From the NCBI GenBank assembly GCA_948099385.1, contig CANUEZ040000024.1, positions 21,402,001 through 21,466,000 of the forward strand: a DNA stretch of 64,000 nt, in the 5' to 3' direction. The notes beneath the pieces were generated by a model. That model made no database searches. It saw only the letters and a program-made list of their open reading frames with translations, and was not told the origin of the DNA. The DNA comes from Fasciola hepatica (Eukaryota > Platyhelminthes > Trematoda > Plagiorchiida > Fasciolidae). The position numbers were made by a program, and so were the translations under genes. This document shows positions 22,257 to 31,383 of the stretch, piece by piece. Numbering within the stretch: position 1 is the stretch's first letter; every line of letters begins with the position of its first letter.

Positions 22257-23798
22257 CACCATCGGCTGCTGCATCAGGCGAGAATAACCATATCCGAGGC
22301 GAGTGCCAGGCCCAGCGTGATTTGCTCAACTTCACAATCTGCCAGTAAACCGGTACGTTTAGGCGTAGTGGCCGTGGGAGTAGTGACTCCGACTGGGATA
22401 GCCAAGGCGTTGGCTTTCGTTGATAGTGGATCCGACACCACTTTAGTGAAAGAGCGGTTTGCCGACAAACACCAACTGGCTAAATGTGCGACGTCGTTAG
22501 CAGTGAGCACGGTGGGCGGAACACAGGTAATGACTGCCGGTAGATTAAGGCTGCAACTCATCTCTCTAGACACTAACGAGGAAATTGAACCAACGGAGGC
22601 ATTCACGTTAGCGGATCTCCCCATGCGAGCACCAAGGTCGGTGAACGCAATCTTGACTCGATGGCCCCACCTGCAGGATGTAACCGTTGTAGACTGGGAA
22701 GATGATGAGGTGGATCTCCTCATCGGATGCGACGTGCCAGAGGCGCATTGGGTGCTTGACCAAAGAGTGGGCGACCGCCAGGCACCTTATGCCGTACGCA
22801 CGGCTCTGGGATGGATGTTATACGGTCCAGTAGAGGTACGCGGTTCCGTGAATTACTTATCCGCCGAAACGGACCGCATAGAGTATCATCTGCAACGGCT
22901 TTATGAAAAGGAGTTTCATGACATTGGGGACGAAAGACCGACGTTGTCTCAAGAGGATCACTTCGCTCTACAAACGGTGCGGCAAGGCTCTAGAGGCCTC
23001 AAAAAACAGTTCGAGGTTCCCCTCCCATGGCGCACACCGGTCGACCCGTGGACTGACAACAGAAATTATGTTCTCCAACGATTACTACGACTAAAAGAAC
23101 GCTTCATTCGAGACCAGAATCTGTGGGAACGATACGCGGATTTGATGAAGCGAAACGAGGCCCTCGGTTACGTTGAAAAGGTGCCTGTTAACACCGACAG
23201 CAAAAGGGGTATCTGGTATCTGCCTCACCATCCGGTTATCAACCCCAAGAAACCCAATAAACTGCGCGTGGTTTTCGACTGTGCGGCCAAGTTCCAGGGC
23301 AAGTCGTTAAACGATCGCCTACTACAGGGGCCTGACTGGACCACACCACTGATCGATGTTCTGTGCCGTTTCAGAGTGGGTAAAGTGGCTTTGTCTGCTG
23401 ACATTAGGGAAATGTTCCATCAGGTGAAGATTCCGGTAGGAGAACGAGATGCTTTGCGTTTCCTGTGGTGGGAAGGGAGCGACCGGGACAATGCAGTGGT
23501 GAATTATAGAATGACCGTCCACCCCTTCGGAGCCATATCGTCACCATTTTGTGCCAACTACGCCCTCCGAGAATCAGCGAACAAACATGGCGATCTGGTA
23601 CATCGGACGGTGGTAGAAAGCGTCAGCAGGAACTTCTACGTCGACGACTACCTTGGGTCATTCGATGATGTGGAATCAGCTCTAGAGCAGTTCAGGGGTC
23701 TGACGAGATTGCTGGAAGAGGGTGGCTTCCATCTAAATAAATGGATGTCGAACGCTTCGGAAGTGCTGAAGGTCATCCCGTATCACGAAAAGGTCTAA
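22257..23798 (+). CDS. pol: BEL/Pao pol, part 1: aspartic protease and reverse transcriptase
   Basis: Same phase as gag and directly after its TGA, so it is the middle of one Gag-Pol frame and not a separate gene; the internal ATG at 22317 is not a likely start. The protease domain (KALAFVDSGSDTTLVKERF, about 22407-22463) keeps the catalytic Asp. The region to about 23000 is the linker typical of Pao elements. RT follows: LRVVFDCAAKFQGKSLNDR, ALSADIREMFHQVKIP with the first catalytic Asp, and FYVDDYLGSFDD near 23634-23669 with the YVDD box. The frame ends at a TAA (23796-23798), where the outer copy reads glycine. That stop would remove RNase H and integrase. Confidence 0.9.
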   Translation, partial: HHRLLHQARITISEASARPSVICSTSQSASKPVRLGVVAVGVVTPTGIAKALAFVDSGSDTTLVKERFADKHQLAKCATSLAVSTVGGTQVMTAGRLRLQLISLDTNEEIEPTEAFTLADLPMRAPRSVNAILTRWPHLQDVTVVDWEDDEVDLLIGCDVPEAHWVLDQRVGDRQAPYAVRTALGWMLYGPVEVRGSVNYLSAETDRIEYHLQRLYEKEFHDIGDERPTLSQEDHFALQTVRQGSRGLKKQFEVPLPWRTPVDPWTDNRNYVLQRLLRLKERFIRDQNLWERYADLMKRNEALGYVEKVPVNTDSKRGIWYLPHHPVINPKKPNKLRVVFDCAAKFQGKSLNDRLLQGPDWTTPLIDVLCRFRVGKVALSADIREMFHQVKIPVGERDALRFLWWEGSDRDNAVVNYRMTVHPFGAISSPFCANYALRESANKHGDLVHRTVVESVSRNFYVDDYLGSFDDVESALEQFRGLTRLLEEGGFHLNKWMSNASEVLKVIPYHEKV

Positions 23799-26225
23799 AG
23801 GGTAAGAGATTTGGACGGCTCTCCACTTCCTATCGAGCGCACTTTAGGAATACAATGGGACGCGGAAACGGACGATTTTGTTTTCGAACTGAACGTTCCC
23901 GAGCTGCCAATAACCCGTCGTGGCATACTATCTGCCGTCTCAAGTTTGTTCGACCCGCTCGGTTTCGTCTCACCATGGCTGCTACCCGGAAAGATCTTGC
24001 TGCAGCGGCTGTGCCGTAAGAAAGTTGATTGGGACCAGTCACTGGACCGAGGGGACCGGCTGGACTGGGAGGAATTTTTGAACACCTTGAAGAAATTAGG
24101 GGACATAAGAATACCACGATGTTTGACCCCTGGCCATACGACACGGACTGGAGAACTACATGCCTTTTCCGATGCATCCGAAGTCGGTTATGGAGCTGTG
24201 GTTTACGGACGATGGTGCGCAGGAGATGGACAATATACCACGAGGATCCTGTTCGCCAAAGCCCGCGTTGCTCCACTGAAGTCGGTCTCAATCCCACGCC
24301 TTGAACTCAGCGCAGCCGTGTTGGCAGTCAGGGTGGTGCAAGCTGTGAAGAGATGTTTCGATCTCTACATTTGGTCGGTGAGCTTCTGGACGGATTCAAC
24401 GATAGTACTTTACTACATTAACAACGTACGGAGCCGGTTTAGTACTTTCGTTGCTAACCGGCTCACGATTATCCACGATGAATCGGCCACGCACCAGTGG
24501 AGTCATGTCAGGTCTGGCGATAATCCGGCCGACCTGTGCTCCCGAGGTGCGAACAACTTCAGGCAACTGGACACGTGGACGAGAGGGCCGAACTTCCTGC
24601 AATTGCCCAAACAGGACTGGCCCGTGTTCGAATTAAAACCCCCTACGGAATTGGAACTGGAGATCAAAGGCGTAGTGATAGCAACCAACGTCGTCGAAGC
24701 GTCGCCCATTTTATCGCGACTGGTCAGGTTTTCTTCCTGGATGAAGACGCTTCGTTCGCTAGTTTGGTTAACCAGGTTCAAGATAAGTTTACTAGTCATG
24801 AAAGGGCTACGGCCCTCAGGTCGGATACCGGTCGGCCCGATAGGTCCCGATGAGCTACAAGCGGCAGAGTACGATATTTTCAGAATGATACAACGCGAGG
24901 CTTTCGCCCAAGAACTCAAGAGGGCGGAAGAAGTGGGGCTGACCAATGAAGACATGCCATCCCCAAGAGGCGAGCTGAAGCGTTTAAACCCCAAAATCAT
25001 CAACGGACTGCTGCGGGTGGATGGTAGGCTGACCAACGCCCACCTGAACTTCGACACAAAGTATCCTATACTGCTGCCAGCGAGACAACCCGTAGTAGAG
25101 CTAATGATTCAACACGTCCACGCCATTGAGGGACATGCCGGGGAAAGTCACGTGACGAGCGTCATCCGAAAGCGTCTTTGGTTGTTGAGAGGACGAGAGA
25201 CTGTAAAACGCGTGATCCGACGGTGTGTGCAATGCAGGAGACGCAATGCCACAGCAGGCAAACAACTCATGGCCCCGCTACCAGAATGCAGGGTAACTAC
25301 GGGCTGGTGGCCGTTCAGTGACACCGGGTTGGACTATTTCGGGCCCTTGTGGGTCAAGTGCGGGAAAAGATTAGAAAAGCGATACGGATGTATCATGACG
25401 TGCATGAAATCACGTGCGGTACACCTAGAAGTCGCACATTCGATGACGACCGATTCGTTTCTACGGGCCTTGCAAAGATTTATCAACCGAAGAGGCGTAC
25501 CGGCCGATATATACTCAGATAATGGATCGAACTTTGTGGGCGCTCAACGGGAATTGCAGCGTTGGCACAAGAACATAAACAGGGACGAACTGCAGAATCG
25601 AACCGTGGCCTACGGCATACGATGGCATTTCAACCCCCCACAGGCCAGTCACCGAGGCGGCATATGGGAACGCATGATCCGGTCCGCCAGACGGATATTG
25701 CTGTCAATCATGGAGCAGCAGCCGCCCGACGACGAGACGCTGAACACCGTCATGACTGAGGTGGAGCGAATCCTGAACAACCGCCCCCTGGTTCCAGTAT
25801 TGAACGGCGACCCCACCCACCTGGCGCTCACCCCAAACGACTTATTGACGCTAAGGTCGAACGAGGGTTTCCAAGGGCCGGTAAACCTTCGTGGGAGCTA
25901 CCTCCACGGGTGGAAGCAAGCGAATTATCTGGCCAAGGTCTTCTGGAGGCGATGGCTACGGGAGTACCTACCGGCTTTGCAGACTCGACAGAAGTGGATG
26001 GCCAAAACAAGACCATTCAAAGTTGGGGACGTGGTTATGATCGCCGACGAACGCGCACATTTCAGCGCTTGGTCTTTGGGAGTAGTTACGGAAACCATCA
26101 AAAGCACCGACGAAATGATAAGAACGGTGAAGGTGAAGACAGCTAACGGAGTGCTCATTCGTGACATACGCAGTATTAACCTACTCGAGAGCGAAGACGG
26201 AGGAGCTGATAACCCTGTGGCCTAG
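23799..26225 (+). CDS. pol: BEL/Pao pol, part 2: RT connection, RNase H and integrase
   Basis: Continues part 1 in the same phase after one TAA. From the N-terminus: the Pao peptidase/connection region (SLFDPLGFVSPWLLPGKILL); RNase H with FSDASEVGYGAVVYG and WTDSTIVLYYIN; a long linker; integrase zinc part (HVHAIEGHAGESH, later CVQCRRR); catalytic core with GLDYFGPL, YSDNGSNFVGA and SHRGGIWERM supplying the D,D,E residues at about 25330, 25518 and 25668. The C-terminal domain is DUF5641-like (KVFWRRWLREYLPAL, FKVGDVVMIADE). Apart from the upstream stop this 800-residue stretch looks undamaged. The first in-frame ATG is 23811, too internal to be a natural start. Confidence 0.92.
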   Translation, partial: RVRDLDGSPLPIERTLGIQWDAETDDFVFELNVPELPITRRGILSAVSSLFDPLGFVSPWLLPGKILLQRLCRKKVDWDQSLDRGDRLDWEEFLNTLKKLGDIRIPRCLTPGHTTRTGELHAFSDASEVGYGAVVYGRWCAGDGQYTTRILFAKARVAPLKSVSIPRLELSAAVLAVRVVQAVKRCFDLYIWSVSFWTDSTIVLYYINNVRSRFSTFVANRLTIIHDESATHQWSHVRSGDNPADLCSRGANNFRQLDTWTRGPNFLQLPKQDWPVFELKPPTELELEIKGVVIATNVVEASPILSRLVRFSSWMKTLRSLVWLTRFKISLLVMKGLRPSGRIPVGPIGPDELQAAEYDIFRMIQREAFAQELKRAEEVGLTNEDMPSPRGELKRLNPKIINGLLRVDGRLTNAHLNFDTKYPILLPARQPVVELMIQHVHAIEGHAGESHVTSVIRKRLWLLRGRETVKRVIRRCVQCRRRNATAGKQLMAPLPECRVTTGWWPFSDTGLDYFGPLWVKCGKRLEKRYGCIMTCMKSRAVHLEVAHSMTTDSFLRALQRFINRRGVPADIYSDNGSNFVGAQRELQRWHKNINRDELQNRTVAYGIRWHFNPPQASHRGGIWERMIRSARRILLSIMEQQPPDDETLNTVMTEVERILNNRPLVPVLNGDPTHLALTPNDLLTLRSNEGFQGPVNLRGSYLHGWKQANYLAKVFWRRWLREYLPALQTRQKWMAKTRPFKVGDVVMIADERAHFSAWSLGVVTETIKSTDEMIRTVKVKTANGVLIRDIRSINLLESEDGGADNPVA

Positions 26226-26934
26226 TAAACCTTTTTCACACCAGTAATCGAGGTGGATAAAGAAACACCATATACACCACACAATCTCCGTCAAACACGT
26301 TAAGGTGCTCGCGGTCCCTTCGTTGACTTTACAGAAGGTTCTTTCCGATATGTGGTGATGAGTGCGATTCCATTATACATCCCGATACATACACACATGC
26401 ACGACGCACTCTACATCCCGTAAACCCATCATACATGTGACAGTGTTCTTTGTTCGCCTTTTGTTGACGCTACCGAATGCCCCTTGCACATGTGGAAGTA
26501 GTGGAGCTCAGGTCACACATGCATGCTACATTTACTCGTTTTCTTGCCACGCGGTCTTTTGTTGACATTGCAGAAAGTCCTCCTTTGATGTGTAGTCATA
26601 CCTGTGATTTCATTGTAACCCCGGCACACACACACACACGCACGCACACACACACACACACACTCAAGCGCGTACATCCAGGACCGGACGGCTCCGTACG
26701 AGGACAACGTCTATGTGACCATTCACGCCCGCCATCGGTCATTTGGTCTTGTGGAAGATGTAGACTAGCCTCACGTCTATGTAGCCGATGGGTTAGGTGC
26801 GACCAGTAGTAGAACGTCGACGACGAGCATTAGACGCGCGCACTGACAGCAGGGCCTAGGCAGGTAGGAAGAATCAGTACCTTTATACCGAACCTTTGAC
26901 TCTGCTAAGGATCCAGGAGGATTTTGGTGGGCGG
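26226..26934 (+). other. 3' untranslated region of inner BEL/Pao element, with degenerate repeats
   Basis: No frame resembling env or another gene is present. The region contains two or three imperfect repeats of roughly 100 bp, each with GTTGAC...GCAGAAAGTCCT-like text and a CA-rich tail (about 26318-26400 and 26545-26665). The same arrangement occurs in the outer element at 29820-30080, so it is a family trait. The last bases before the LTR are purine-rich (CCAGGAGGATTTTGGTGGGCGG) and probably serve as polypurine tract; the outer copy conserves this. Confidence 0.65.
26625..26664 (+). repeat. CA dinucleotide microsatellite
   Basis: Runs of CA with two CG interruptions inside the 3' untranslated region of the inner BEL/Pao element. 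The outer copy has only short CA runs at the matching place (30059-30072), so the tract expanded in the younger copy or its source. Confidence 0.9.
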
Positions 26935-27313
26935 TGTAACAGCCGGTCGTGGAAAATCCCCCTTTTTCCCTCGCGATTCAGTGTTTTTTCCCAACATCAC
27001 TCATTTCCATACACAATTGACTTGTCTTTACGAACTGGTTGTTTTTCTGGACCAATTGTTGTTTGTTCGCGCCCAGAGCGCTATTTTGGCACATCCTTGT
27101 TCAGGACCTGCGTGACGCACGTGCTGTTTGCTCACACGCTGCTATTCGGTTTCTCGTTGTTGAGACTTTGTGATCGTATTATTGAGGTTTGTATATTGTT
27201 TACGTCATTGTTTATTTTAATAATCTAGTATCGTAGAATTATCACGGATAATCGCCTTCTGATTTCGGGATCCGTTGCGAATTTGGCTACGCATTGCTCA
27301 AACGTTCGTAACA
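26935..27313 (+). repeat. 3' LTR of inner BEL/Pao element
   Basis: A 379-bp copy of 20609-20987 with the single difference noted there; followed by the CCACT duplication at 27314-27318. Confidence 0.95.
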
Positions 27314-27318
27314 CCACT
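27314..27318. repeat. Target-site duplication of inner BEL/Pao element (right)
   Basis: CCACT, identical to 20604-20608. After it the outer pol resumes with CCCTACCGAATGCACTTTAGG, matching the inner copy downstream of the equivalent point. Confidence 0.88.
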
Positions 27319-29694
27319 CCCTACCGAATGCACTTTAGGAATACAATGGAATGCGGAAACGGACTATTTTGTTTTCGAGCTAAACGTTCCCGAGTTGCCA
27401 GTAACCCGTCGAGGCAGACTATCCGCTGTCTCTGGTTTGTTCGACCCGCTCGGTTTCTTCTCTCTCTGGCTAATACCCGGAGAGATCTTGCTGCAGCGGC
27501 CATGCCGTAAGAAAGTTGATTGGGACCAGTCACTGGACCGCGAGGACCGGCCGGACTGGGAAGAGTTTTTGAACACCTCAAATAAACTAGGGGACATACG
27601 GATTCCACGATGTTTGACTCCTGGCCATACAACGCGGACGGGAGAACTACTCTCCTTTTCTGAAGCATCCGAGGTTCTTTATGGAGCCGTGGTATACGGA
27701 CGATGGTGCAAGGGCGATGGGCAATATGCTTCGAGGATTCTGTTCGCTAAATCCCGCGTTGTCCCACTGAAGTCGGTCGCGGTTCCGCGCTTGGAACTCA
27801 GCGCAGCCGTGTTAGCAGTCAGGGCGTTTCAAGCCGTGAAAAGATTTCTTGACTTCTACATTTTGTCGGCTAGTTTTTGGACGGACTCGACGATAGTACT
27901 GTACTACATTAACAACGTCCGGAGCGGGTTTAGTACTTTCGTTGCTAGCTGACTCACGACCATCCATGACGAACCGACCATGAACAAGTGGAAGCATATC
28001 AGGTCTGGCGATAATCCAGCCGATCTGTGCCCCCGAGATGCGACCAACTCCAGGCAACTAGACACGTGGACGAGAGGGCCAAACTTCCTGCAAGTGCCTA
28101 AACGGGACTGGCCCGTGTTCGAATTAAAACCCCCTACGGAATCAGAACTGGAGATCAAAGGCGTAGTGATAGCAACCAACGTCACCAAAGCGACATCCAT
28201 TCTATCGCGATTGGTCAGGTTTTCTTCCTGGATGAAGACACTTCGTACGTCAGTTTGGTCGGCCAGATTCAAGAGAAATTTACTAGTCATGAAAGGGCTA
28301 CGGCCCTCAGGCCGGATACGGGTCGGCCAGATGAGTCCCGATAGCGACGAGCTGCAGAGTACGATATTTTCAGAATGTTACAACGGGAGGCTTGCACTCG
28401 GGAATTCGACAGGGCGAAACAAGGAGGACCAACGAACAAATAAATATCATCCCCAAGAGGCGACTTGAAGCATTCAAACCACAAACTCATTAATGGACTA
28501 CTACGAGTAGATGGTAGGCTGACCAACGCCCACCTGAGCTTCGACACAAAGTACCCTACACTGCTGCCGGCTCGACAACTTGTGGTAGAGCTAATGATCC
28601 AACACGTCCACGCCGTGGAGGGACATGCCGGGGAAAGTCAAGTGATGAGCGTCATCGGAAAGTGCCTTTGGTTGCTGAGAGGACGAGAGACTGTAAAGCG
28701 CGTAATCCGACGGTGTGTGCAAGTAGGAGAAGCAATGCCACGGCGGGCAAACAACACATGGCCCGGCTACCAGAATGCAGGGTAACTACGGGCTGGTGGC
28801 CGTTCAGTGACACCGGGTTGGACTATTTCGGGCCCTTGTAGATCAAAAGCAGGAAGAGATTGGAAAAGCGATATGGATGTATCATGCCGTGCATGAAGTC
28901 ACGTGCGGTTCACCTGGAAGTTGCACATTCGATGACTGCCGATTCTTTCCCACAGGCTTGGCAGAGATTTATTGACCGAAGAGGCTTACCGGCCGATATG
29001 TACTCAGATAATGGGTCGAACTTTGTGGGCGCCCGCCGGAAATTGCAGCGTTGGCACAAAAATATAAACAGGGACGAACTGCGGGATCAAACCGTGGCCT
29101 GCGGCATACTATGGCATTTCAGCCCCCCAGGCTAGTCACCGCGGCGACGTATGTGAACATATATTGCTGTCAATCGTGGAGCAACAGCCGCCCGGAGACG
29201 AGACGCTGAACACAGTAATGACTGAGGTAGAGGGAATTCTGAACTACGGCCCCCTGGTCCCAGTAACTAACGGTGACCCCACCAACCTGGCGCTCACCTT
29301 GAACGACTTGTTGACGCTAAGGTCGAACTAGGGTTTCCAAGGGCCGGCAAAACTTCGTGGGAGCTGCCTCCACGGATGGAAGCGGGTAAACCATCTTGCC
29401 AAGGTTTACTAGAGGCGATGGCTACGGAAGTACCTACCGGCTCTGCAGACTCGACAGAAGTGGCTGCCCAAAACAAGACCATTGAAGGTTGGGGATGTAG
29501 TGATGATCGCAGACGAACGCGCACATTTCAGCACCTGGTCCTTGGGAGTGGTTATGGAAACCATCGAAAGCACTGACGGAACGATAAGAACGGTGACGGT
29601 GGAGACAGTTAACGGAGCGCTATTTCGCGATATACGCAGCATTATCTTCCTCGAGAGTGAAGGCGAAGAAGCTACTAATGCTGAGGCCCAGTAG
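27319..29694 (+). pseudogene. pol: Outer BEL/Pao pol, C-terminal half (RNase H and integrase)
   Basis: Continuation of 19081-20603 after the inner insertion. An open piece runs to a stop at 27950-27952 (RLSAVSGLFDPLGFFSLW; RNase H has FSEASEV where the inner copy has FSDASEV, so a catalytic Asp is Glu). Further pieces: LDTWTRGPNFLQVPKRDW, HVHAVEGHAGESQ (a zinc-binding His changed to Gln), GLDYFGPL followed by a stop, MYSDNGSNFVGA (second catalytic Asp kept), and the end KVGDVVMIADERAHF. A deletion near 29145-29160 removes the GGIWER segment with the catalytic Glu. Confidence 0.9.
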
Positions 29695-30345
29695 ACTATT
29701 TCGCACTTGTCTTCGAGGTGGGTAAAGGAACCCCAATGTGTGGGAGCATTCACGACACACTGACGTATCGAGCCATCACACACCCCGACGCACAATCACC
29801 TGCATTTTATTCGTTATACCACCTGGTCTCCGTCAAACACGTTACAGTGCTCACAGTCTTTCGTTGACGTTGCAGAAAGTCCTTTTTTGATATTTGGTGG
29901 TACATGCGATTCCGTTATACATCCAGACACATACACACATACCCGATGTAAGCCATGCTCCGCAACCCTTATCAACCATGTGACGGTGTTCGCCGTTTGT
30001 CTTTGTTTGACGTTACTGAAATGTCTTTTGCATATGTAGGAGTAACGGCGATTACATCATACACACACACTCACGCAAACACATACAGACAGGGCAGGAC
30101 GGATCTTCCAAGGACAGCATCTGTTTTTCCTCTTCACGCCCGCCATCGGTCAGTTGTTCTCGTGGGAGATGTAGAATAGCCTCGCGTCTATGTGGCAAAC
30201 TGATTAGGTGCGACCATGAGTAGAAAGCTGACGACAAGCATTAGGCACGCGAGATGACAGCAGAGCCTAGGTAGGTAGGAAGAATCAGTACATTTATACC
30301 AAACCTTGGACTCTGCGAAGGATTCGGGAGGATTTTGGTGGGCGG
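29695..30345 (+). other. 3' untranslated region of outer BEL/Pao element
   Basis: Aligns loosely with 26226-26934, including the GTTGACGTTGCAGAAAGTCC repeat, CA-rich stretches and the purine-rich GGATTTTGGTGGGCGG before the LTR. No coding content. Confidence 0.7.
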
Positions 30346-30720
30346 TGTAAAGACCGGTCGTGGAAAATCCTCCTAAAACCCTTGCTGTTCCGTGTTTCTT
30401 AACATCACTCACTCGCTTACACTATTGATGTGTCTTTACGCACCGTTGGATTTTATGGACCAATTGTTGTTTGTTCGCGCCCAGAGCGCTACTTTGTCAT
30501 GTCCTTGTTCTGGACCTGCGTGATGCACGTGCTCCTTGCTCGCACGCCGCAATTTGGCTTCTCGTTTGTTGAGTCCCTGTGATCTCATCATTAAGGTTTG
30601 TATCTTTTTGGTGTCATTGTTCATTCAATAATCTAGTATCGTAGAATATCACGGATAATCGCCTTTTGATTTCGGGATCCGTCGTGAATTTGGCTACGCA
30701 TTGTTCAGACGCGTGTTACA
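30346..30720 (+). repeat. 3' LTR of outer BEL/Pao element
   Basis: A 375-bp LTR, TGTAAAGACC...CGTGTTACA, clearly homologous to the inner LTRs with scattered substitutions and small indels. Followed by the CCCCT duplication. Confidence 0.92.
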
Positions 30721-30725
30721 CCCCT
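30721..30725. repeat. Target-site duplication of outer BEL/Pao element (right)
   Basis: CCCCT, identical to 17665-17669. Confidence 0.85.
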
Positions 30726-31383
30726 TCCGCCATCCAATGGCTGCGTTTACATTCTCACTCGCGTAGATCGTTTCACTCGCTGGCCACAGGCCATACCTGT
30801 TCCCCGTCCAACCTCAGAGGATGCTGAAAAAGCTTTTCTAACTGGTTGGGTGAGTCAGTTTGGTTGCCCTGTCATCGTGACCACTGAACGCGGCTCTCAT
30901 TTTGACGGCGCCTTCCACGACCTACTGAACGCGTTCGGTTGCAGACAGAACAAGACGACGGTCTATCGTTCCCAGGCTAATGGCATAGTGGGGCGATTCC
31001 ATTGCCGGCTGAAGGCTGCCCTTCGTGCTCGTGATAGCCTTTCATGGAGTAGAGTTTTGCCGATCGTTCTCTTAGGACTGCGCAACACCTTTAAAGCCGA
31101 TATGGGAGTTGCGGCTTCTGAACTGGTTTACGGTTGCACACTACGGTTTCCGGGTGAGTTGGTATCTCCATTACCACCTGTGAGGTTTAATAACGGGGTT
31201 ACGCAAAACGGTTGTCACGCCAAATGCGGGTGATAAAGCCCACCCCACCACGAGAGCCAAGCCTTAGCAGCAACATACTTACCACTCTAGCGGCCGTCAG
31301 CCATGTGTTTATTCCAGTGCATGCGGTGCGATCACCACTACAAGCGGCTTACTCTGACCCGTTCCGCGTCGTCCAGCGAAAGT
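30726..31383 (+). pseudogene. pol: Gypsy integrase, C-terminal half
   Basis: Picks up the gypsy integrase in phase with 17664 and is open to 31233. VDRFTRWPQAIP and WVSQFGCPVIVTTERGSHF follow; the second catalytic Asp of the family (TDRG) is Glu here. NGIVGRFHCRLKAALRA follows, where the family has a Glu before RFH and this copy has Gly. LPIVLLGLRN and PGELVSP are the usual post-core motifs. After a stop at 31231 the C-terminal tail appears in another frame (HVFIPVHAVRSPLQ, YSDPFRVVQRK) and ends at the edge of palindrome 1. Confidence 0.87.

Larger units (their letters stand above)
20609..27313 (+). mobile_element. Inner BEL/Pao LTR retrotransposon, young
   Basis: A complete 6,705-bp element: 379-bp LTRs at both ends, TGT/ACA termini, a perfect 5-bp duplication, and gag-protease-RT-RNase H-integrase in one uninterrupted phase from 21030 to 26225 apart from two stop codons. 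It inserted in the same orientation into the pol of an older member of its own family. Order and motifs (YVDD, DUF1759-like Gag, Pao peptidase region, DUF5641-like C-terminus) are those of BEL/Pao. No env-like frame exists between pol and the 3' LTR. Confidence 0.95.
17670..30720 (+). mobile_element. Outer BEL/Pao LTR retrotransposon (decayed, itself interrupted)
   Basis: TGT...ACA ends, a 5-bp duplication, gag and pol remnants on the + strand, and a 3' LTR at 30346-30720. Without the inner element and its duplication it is about 6.34 kb, close to the inner copy (6,705 bp). It shares sequence with that copy over its whole length, so both are one family. Many stops and frameshifts mark it as older. 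It landed in the gypsy integrase and later received a second insertion at 20608 within its own pol. Confidence 0.92.
14473..31383 (+). mobile_element. Ty3/gypsy LTR retrotransposon, CsRn1-like, split by nested insertions
   Basis: Order: primer-binding site, gag (14618-15571), protease, RT, RNase H, and integrase. The integrase is cut at 17669 by a BEL/Pao element and resumes at 30726. Clade assignment to CsRn1 rests on the tRNA-Trp-like primer site and on a CHCC-type rather than CCHC Gag motif; both traits are known for that clade. The element is dead, with stops in every domain and catalytic acidic residues replaced. The 3' LTR is not found: recognisable gypsy sequence stops where palindrome 1 begins at 31384. 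Confidence 0.85.

Noticed and set aside
23795..25057. Long minus-strand open frames opposite BEL/Pao pol (for example 24503-25057, 184 codons)
   Set aside because: They overlap the well-supported pol frame in antisense and show no domain; they are by-products of pol codon use.
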